Shown here piece after piece: positions 7,215-10,839 of a stretch of DNA of 10,839 bases. The position numbers were made by a program, and so were the translations under genes. The DNA comes from an uncultured Lachnospiraceae bacterium. GTDB lineage: Bacteria > Bacillota_A > Clostridia > Lachnospirales > Lachnospiraceae. Below the pieces are notes generated by a model. That model did no database searches. It was not told where the DNA came from and worked only from the letters and a program-made list of their open reading frames with translations. Position 1 is the first letter of the stretch; every line of letters starts with the position of its first letter. The stretch spans positions 1-10,839 of the forward strand of contig CAJUOF010000271.1 of assembly GCA_910587905.1 (NCBI GenBank), in the 5' to 3' direction.

Positions 7215-9155
7215 TCAATTTTTCGTTTCAAGCCGGATTTCAATCGCTTCCAGACGCTTTGCCTTCCCTACCGTTCCTGCGATCTCTCCATTTTTCACCC
7301 AATCCTGCCATCCATAACTCTGCACATGAACCCGATAATAAATATCGTATTGGTCGGCGAGCGCGCCTGTCAGTTCTATGCGGATCGCCTCCAAGCGCTT
7401 CGCATGATTCGTGGTTCCCGACAATTCACCGTTTGCCTTCCAGCCCTGCCAGCCCTGACTCTGCACATGGGTTCGATAACGGATCCCTCCGCTCACGGAA
7501 AGATTTGACAAGCTGACCCGGATCGCCTCCAGACGCTTTGCGCGGCCGGTTGTCCCGGAGAGGGCACCGTTGGATACCTGGCTCTGCCAACCATAACTTT
7601 GGACATGAGTCTGATAGGACACGGTCGGCTGCGCCTTTACAAAAGGCTTTTCCGTACTGCCCGGTGCACTGCCTCCTTTTTCCACAACCTTAATCTCAAT
7701 GGCCTCCAGACGCTTTGCCAGGCCTTCTGTCCCTGCATTTTCTCCATTCTTTGCCCAGCCAAGCCATCCATAGCTCTGGACATGAACACGGTAGTAAATA
7801 TCATAGTCCCCCGCTTCCGCTCCGGTCAGCCAAATCCGAACCGCTTCCAGGCGCTTTGCCTTATTTTCTGTCCCGGCCAGGGCACCGTCTGACACTTCCT
7901 TCTGCCAGCCCAAGCTCTGAACATGGGCCTGATAGGATACTCCCACATCTGGGTTTCCCGACACTTCTATTTTGATGGCCTCCAGCCGCTTTGCCTTGTT
8001 GTTTGTCCCGGCCATCGTACCGTCCGATACTTGCTTCTGCCATCCCTGACTTTGCACATGAGCCTGGTAATGAACCGATATGGGATCTGCCTCCGTCTTC
8101 ATGGGGGCCGGCGTAAGAGTCTCCGGATTCAGAAGGCTCACGCCAACCCTTCTCCACCACTCAGAGGGTACTCCCCGCCTGCCAATCTGATACCAGACAG
8201 ATTCGCTTATGATAAACTCATAATCATACGCCGGATTCCTCCAGTAATAGTCATCATAGACAGTCCCGTCACCAGATAATCCCGGGTCGTTCCAAACCGT
8301 ATGCCCGGTACTTTTAATTCCGGAATCACTGAGCATAAAATTCCTGTGAAGTACCTTTCCCATCTGATCTGGGTCGTCCCAGGTACAATCCACATGATAG
8401 GTTTTACCGTCCAGGCGCACCAAGTTCCAGGCGTGATTTAAGCCTTCACTTCCCACAAATTCCGTTTGAATTCCCAGCCTCTCTGCCAGCAAATCAAAAG
8501 CCAATGTATAGCCGTGGCACACTGCCCGGCCTTCCACCAGAGCTCCGTATGCCGTATAGCAGCCGCTCCCATTGCTCCACTGTGTGGTTTCCGTGTAGGT
8601 CGTATTTACCACCAAAGCCTCATGGAGAAGCATCAGCTTCTCCACATCCGTCATGGACGAGTTCGTTTTCGAAAGGATCTCCGAAACCTTTGTCTCCAGC
8701 TCTGATTTCATGGAGGCAATTCTGCCGGGGTCGTTTTCCTGATAATTCCATACCAGAGCTATGACACTGCCGGATGTTGTATAGCGATAGCTATACTTAT
8801 TCGACACATAAAAGAGCTCCGGGTGTCCATTCACCACTCGCTCAAACATAGCTTTTATTTCATCGGCCCGATCGGTTGTAAATCCCCAATCTGCGATCGA
8901 AAGCTCTGCCGACACCTGACTCAAAGACTGATAGATTTGGCGTTCCATCTCTTCCGTCTGCAAAGAATATACTGCAATTCCAGAAGATTCTGCTTGAAAT
9001 GCTCCCGCCTGATATATATCTGCCGTCTCTTCCGTCTCAAGGATTTCTTCCGGCGGATCGGCTGTCGTCTCATCCTCCGCCCGAACAGCCTGTCCAAAAG
9101 CCAGCAAAAGATAAGCAGACAACACTCCCAATATCCATACTTTTCTTTTTTTCAT
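7215..9155 (-). CDS. Secreted transglutaminase-like protein with six C-terminal ChW repeats
   Basis: 646 residues, starting at ATG 9155 with an AGGAG Shine-Dalgarno site at 9161-9165. Residues 1-26 are a signal peptide (KKRK, hydrophobic core, probable cleavage after AVRA), followed by a short acidic linker. Residues about 65-165 match the helical region often found before clostridial transglutaminase-like domains (HPELFY). The transglutaminase-core domain spans about 165-270: Cys213 in GRAVCHGY, His241 in NHAWN and Asp256 in VDCTWDDP form the expected triad. Six ChW repeats follow (359-643), and the protein ends directly after the last with no linker. This superfamily includes cross-linking enzymes, peptidases and amidases; bacterial secreted members are mostly uncharacterised, so the reaction is not assigned. 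It lies 21 nt after the CHAP gene and 105 nt before the L,D-transpeptidase gene. The intact triad and export signal argue for an active envelope enzyme. Confidence 0.93.
   Translation of the reverse strand: MKKRKVWILGVLSAYLLLAFGQAVRAEDETTADPPEEILETEETADIYQAGAFQAESSGIAVYSLQTEEMERQIYQSLSQVSAELSIADWGFTTDRADEIKAMFERVVNGHPELFYVSNKYSYRYTTSGSVIALVWNYQENDPGRIASMKSELETKVSEILSKTNSSMTDVEKLMLLHEALVVNTTYTETTQWSNGSGCYTAYGALVEGRAVCHGYTLAFDLLAERLGIQTEFVGSEGLNHAWNLVRLDGKTYHVDCTWDDPDQMGKVLHRNFMLSDSGIKSTGHTVWNDPGLSGDGTVYDDYYWRNPAYDYEFIISESVWYQIGRRGVPSEWWRRVGVSLLNPETLTPAPMKTEADPISVHYQAHVQSQGWQKQVSDGTMAGTNNKAKRLEAIKIEVSGNPDVGVSYQAHVQSLGWQKEVSDGALAGTENKAKRLEAVRIWLTGAEAGDYDIYYRVHVQSYGWLGWAKNGENAGTEGLAKRLEAIEIKVVEKGGSAPGSTEKPFVKAQPTVSYQTHVQSYGWQSQVSNGALSGTTGRAKRLEAIRVSLSNLSVSGGIRYRTHVQSQGWQGWKANGELSGTTNHAKRLEAIRIELTGALADQYDIYYRVHVQSYGWQDWVKNGEIAGTVGKAKRLEAIEIRLETKN
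7227..8081 (-). repeat. ChW array: two triads, six repeats, in the transglutaminase-like protein
   Basis: Repeats begin near residues 359, 404, 451, 511, 557 and 603, with aligned tyrosines at 363, 408, 455, 514, 560 and 607. Each has a YxxHVQSxGW core, an AGT or SGT turn and an AKRLEAI segment. The triads are joined by KGGSAPGSTEKPF. The last repeat is at the C-terminus with no linker. This is the most regular array in the window. Confidence 0.95.
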
Positions 9156-9176
9156 GAATTCTCCTGTTAATCCAAA

Positions 9177-10839
9177 CTAGCCGGCCACATAATGCCGCGC
9201 GGTACTGCCCGGAGCCGCTCCTCCCTTGGGCACCAAACGGATCTCTATGGCCTCCAGACGTTTTGCAAGGCCGCTGGTTCCTGCAGCTTCTCCATTTTTC
9301 GCCCAGCCCATCCAGCCGTAGGTCTGACAGTGAACCCGGTAATAGACATCATACTGCGATGCCGCCGTCCCGGACAATTGAATCTCGATGGCTTCTAGCC
9401 GTTTCTTCTCCCCCGTCGTTCCGCTGAGCGCTCCGTTTTTTACCCATCCCTGCCAGCCATACGTCTGTACATGGGTCCGATAAGAGATGTCACCAGCAGC
9501 ATTGGAGAGATTGATCTTAATTCCCTCCAAACGTTTCGCCTTTCCCTCTGTCCCATTCATCACACCATCCGCCGTGGCCGCCAGCCAGCCATAAGTCTGG
9601 CAATGGGTGCTGTAAGAGACGCTCGCCGGTTTTGCCGATGTCTCTGCGGTTTTCTTCACAAATGGCCTCACAGTACTTCCAGGCGCAGCGCCGCCTTTCG
9701 GAACAAGGCAGATTTCTATGGCCTCCACCCGTTTGGCATAGCCCTCGGTTCCGGCACTCTCGCCATTTTTCGCCCAGCCAAGCCACCCGTAGCTCTGGCT
9801 ATGTACATGGTAATAGATATCGTACTGCTTTTCTGCCTCCCCGGTCAGCTTGATCTCCACGGCTTCCATCCGTTTTGTCCCATCCGGAATCCCGCAAATC
9901 TCCCCATCCGATACCCAATTCTGCCAGCCATGACTCTGCATATGCGCCCGATAGGTGACTCCCCCTGAGACCTGGTCAGAAAGCTTAACCATCAGCGCCC
10001 GAAGCATTTTGTAGCTTCCGGTAGTCCCAGCCATCATTCCGTCTCCAGTCCAGGTATCCCAGCCCTTTCCTTCCACGTCAGCTCTGTATGCAATTGTTTT
10101 TTCTTCCGGCGGCGGAGCCGTCACGCCCGTCTCATTGTAGTCGGGAGTCGCATAGCCTACAATATAACGATTATTCAGCAAATAGCTTCTCTCCCTCACA
10201 CTGTTTGAAGTGTTTCCTTCAATGGTATAAACGGTTCCTCCGGAAACCTCCGTCACGATCCCCACGTGATCCACATTCCTGTTTGGATTATCAGAAAATT
10301 TAAAAAAGATCAAATCTCCCGCCTTGGGTGTATAGCCTCCTTTGTCATTCCAATAGCCGGGATTTTTTCCGTTTTTATACCATTTTACCAGAGTCTCCGT
10401 GTAAGAATGCCTATAAAAAATTGAAGAGGGAATCCCGGCCTGATCTGCACACCAGCTTACAAACATGGCACACCAAGCGGCGGAAGCATAAGCGCTTCCG
10501 TTTGCAATGTTGGAGCCATACCAGGTTCCGTACTTTGTCGGCGTTCCCTCCGGCTTATTATATCCCACCTGAGTCTTTGCCACTGCGATAATATCATAGA
10601 TTCGATTTCCTGTGTTGACATGCGGATTGGCATATCCATCATCCGGGTCCGTCTCCAAATAAGGCCTGGCAACAGGCCCGGGCGCCTGGCTCCCCTTTGC
10701 CTGAACTTTGATCTGAACGGCTTCCACCATCCTGTTCCAGGAGGTCCCCACTCCGGCGGTCCCCCCGTTTTTCGCCCAGTCCAGCCAGCCATACCCATGC
10801 ACATAGACCCGGTAATAAATGTCATACTGACCCGCCGCC
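9177..10839 (-). CDS. Secreted CHAP-domain peptidoglycan hydrolase with ChW repeats (5' end outside window)
   Basis: Probable wall-cleaving cysteine amidase or endopeptidase. The frame is open to the right edge, so the N-terminus and any signal peptide are missing; 553 residues are visible, counted here from 10838. Residues 1-45 are the end of a ChW triad (YDIYYRV, then GYGWLDW). Residues about 75-232 are a CHAP domain (NlpC/P60-like fold): catalytic Cys123 in AWCAMF, His191 in VDHVGIV, and a third polar residue near IEGN (206-209). A short Pro/Glu-rich linker (APPPEE) leads to six more ChW repeats in two triads (248-537). The protein stops with TAG shortly after the second triad's KGGAAPGST linker, which in the paralogues leads to another module. 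CHAP domains cut stem peptides, cross-bridges or the MurNAc-alanine bond; which one cannot be told here. The next gene begins 21 nt downstream, so the two are probably co-transcribed. Domain call is firm; the specific bond is unknown. Confidence 0.93.
   Translation of the reverse strand, partial: AAGQYDIYYRVYVHGYGWLDWAKNGGTAGVGTSWNRMVEAVQIKVQAKGSQAPGPVARPYLETDPDDGYANPHVNTGNRIYDIIAVAKTQVGYNKPEGTPTKYGTWYGSNIANGSAYASAAWCAMFVSWCADQAGIPSSIFYRHSYTETLVKWYKNGKNPGYWNDKGGYTPKAGDLIFFKFSDNPNRNVDHVGIVTEVSGGTVYTIEGNTSNSVRERSYLLNNRYIVGYATPDYNETGVTAPPPEEKTIAYRADVEGKGWDTWTGDGMMAGTTGSYKMLRALMVKLSDQVSGGVTYRAHMQSHGWQNWVSDGEICGIPDGTKRMEAVEIKLTGEAEKQYDIYYHVHSQSYGWLGWAKNGESAGTEGYAKRVEAIEICLVPKGGAAPGSTVRPFVKKTAETSAKPASVSYSTHCQTYGWLAATADGVMNGTEGKAKRLEGIKINLSNAAGDISYRTHVQTYGWQGWVKNGALSGTTGEKKRLEAIEIQLSGTAASQYDVYYRVHCQTYGWMGWAKNGEAAGTSGLAKRLEAIEIRLVPKGGAAPGSTARHYVAG
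9228..10097 (-). repeat. ChW array: two triads, six repeats, in the CHAP protein
   Basis: Repeats begin near visible residues 248, 294, 338, 406, 451 and 495. Their aligned tyrosines (the Y of YRTH) are Tyr251, 296, 343, 409, 453 and 500, so B to C is 47 residues in both triads. Repeat 1 is divergent (VEGKGWDTW, KMLRALMV). The two triads are joined by KGGAAPGST plus a Lys/Thr/Ala-rich extension, the longest C-to-A spacing in the window (66 residues). Confidence 0.93.
10704..10829 (-). repeat. ChW repeat, last member of a triad upstream of the CHAP domain
   Basis: Visible residues 4-45 of the CHAP protein form a C-type ChW repeat: QYDIYYRV at the B-C junction, GYGWLDWAKNG core, and the usual AKRLEAI helix replaced by WNRMVEAV. 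It is followed by a KGSQAPGP linker into the CHAP domain. Its A and B partners should lie beyond the right edge of the window. Confidence 0.85.

Noticed and set aside
7227..8081. Periodic DNA repeats as CRISPR or a minisatellite
   Set aside because: The period of about 135-140 nt follows the protein repeat in frame, and copies differ mainly at synonymous sites.
3067..9180. Sortase (LPXTG) or SLH surface anchors
   Set aside because: The visible C-termini of the CHAP, transglutaminase-like, L,D-transpeptidase and lysozyme proteins have no LPXTG, hydrophobic segment with basic tail, or SLH motif.
9471..9968. Long plus-strand open frame (165 codons), like others at 4171-4638 and 6396-6839
   Set aside because: These are antisense shadows of ChW repeats. 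They reappear opposite each array with the same low-complexity pattern, lack Shine-Dalgarno sites and match no family I recognise.
10800..10802. GTG as the start codon of the CHAP gene
   Set aside because: It lies inside a ChW repeat, just after YYRVY, and the frame stays open to the window edge. The true start must be outside the window.
3067..10839. Phage lysis cassette, suggested by GH25 and CHAP domains
   Set aside because: The lysozyme has an export signal and ChW arrays, there is no holin or phage structural gene, and the neighbours are rhamnosidase, L,D-transpeptidase and transglutaminase-like proteins.
1..10839. Cellulosome-like complex
   Set aside because: No dockerin or cohesin motif is visible in any of the five proteins; only ChW and aromatic wall-binding repeats are present.

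Overview
The window is a run of five consecutive genes, all on the minus strand, so transcription runs from high to low coordinates. All five encode secreted or wall-associated enzymes carrying ChW repeats ('clostridial hydrophobic with conserved W', Pfam ChW family). No plus-strand gene, RNA gene, insertion sequence, CRISPR array or phage gene is supported. The ChW family, Gram-positive signal peptides, strong Shine-Dalgarno sites and Ser/Thr/Glu-rich wall-spanning linkers point to a Gram-positive member of Clostridia. A Lachnospiraceae-like gut organism is my best guess from overall style, but the sequence does not prove it.

Layout in order of transcription. (1) 10839-9177: a CHAP-domain peptidoglycan amidase/endopeptidase between ChW repeats; its N-terminus lies outside the window. 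(2) 9155-7215: a transglutaminase-like protein with six C-terminal ChW repeats. (3) 7109-5172: six ChW repeats, then choline/glucan-binding-type repeats, then an L,D-transpeptidase (YkuD) domain. A hairpin terminator follows at 5154-5121. (4) 4995-3067: six ChW repeats followed by a GH25 lysozyme, with a TTG start and its own near-consensus promoter at 5073-5045. (5) 3038-1: a GH78-type alpha-L-rhamnosidase with C-terminal ChW repeats, cut by the window edge. Genes 1-2 (21-nt gap) and genes 4-5 (28-nt gap) look co-transcribed. Gene 3 may read through from gene 2 or use a weaker promoter in the 105-nt gap.

About 28 ChW repeats are visible, grouped in ten triads (A-B-C). The spacing from B to C is exactly 47 residues in all nine triads where it can be measured. 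A-to-B spacing (44-47) and C-to-next-A spacing (58-66) vary. Most triads end in a K-G-[GDS]-x-A-P linker. No LPXTG signal, SLH domain or dockerin was seen at the visible termini, so the ChW triads are the obvious candidate for surface retention.

Taken together, the locus looks like a toolkit for cutting and re-sealing a cell envelope. CHAP would cut peptide cross-bridges, GH25 the glycan backbone, and LDT would make new cross-links or attach proteins. The transglutaminase-like protein would act on peptide or protein bonds, and the rhamnosidase on a rhamnose-containing glycan. One shared binding module would hold all five on the same ligand. The joint role, and any link to a rhamnose-rich wall polysaccharide, are inference.
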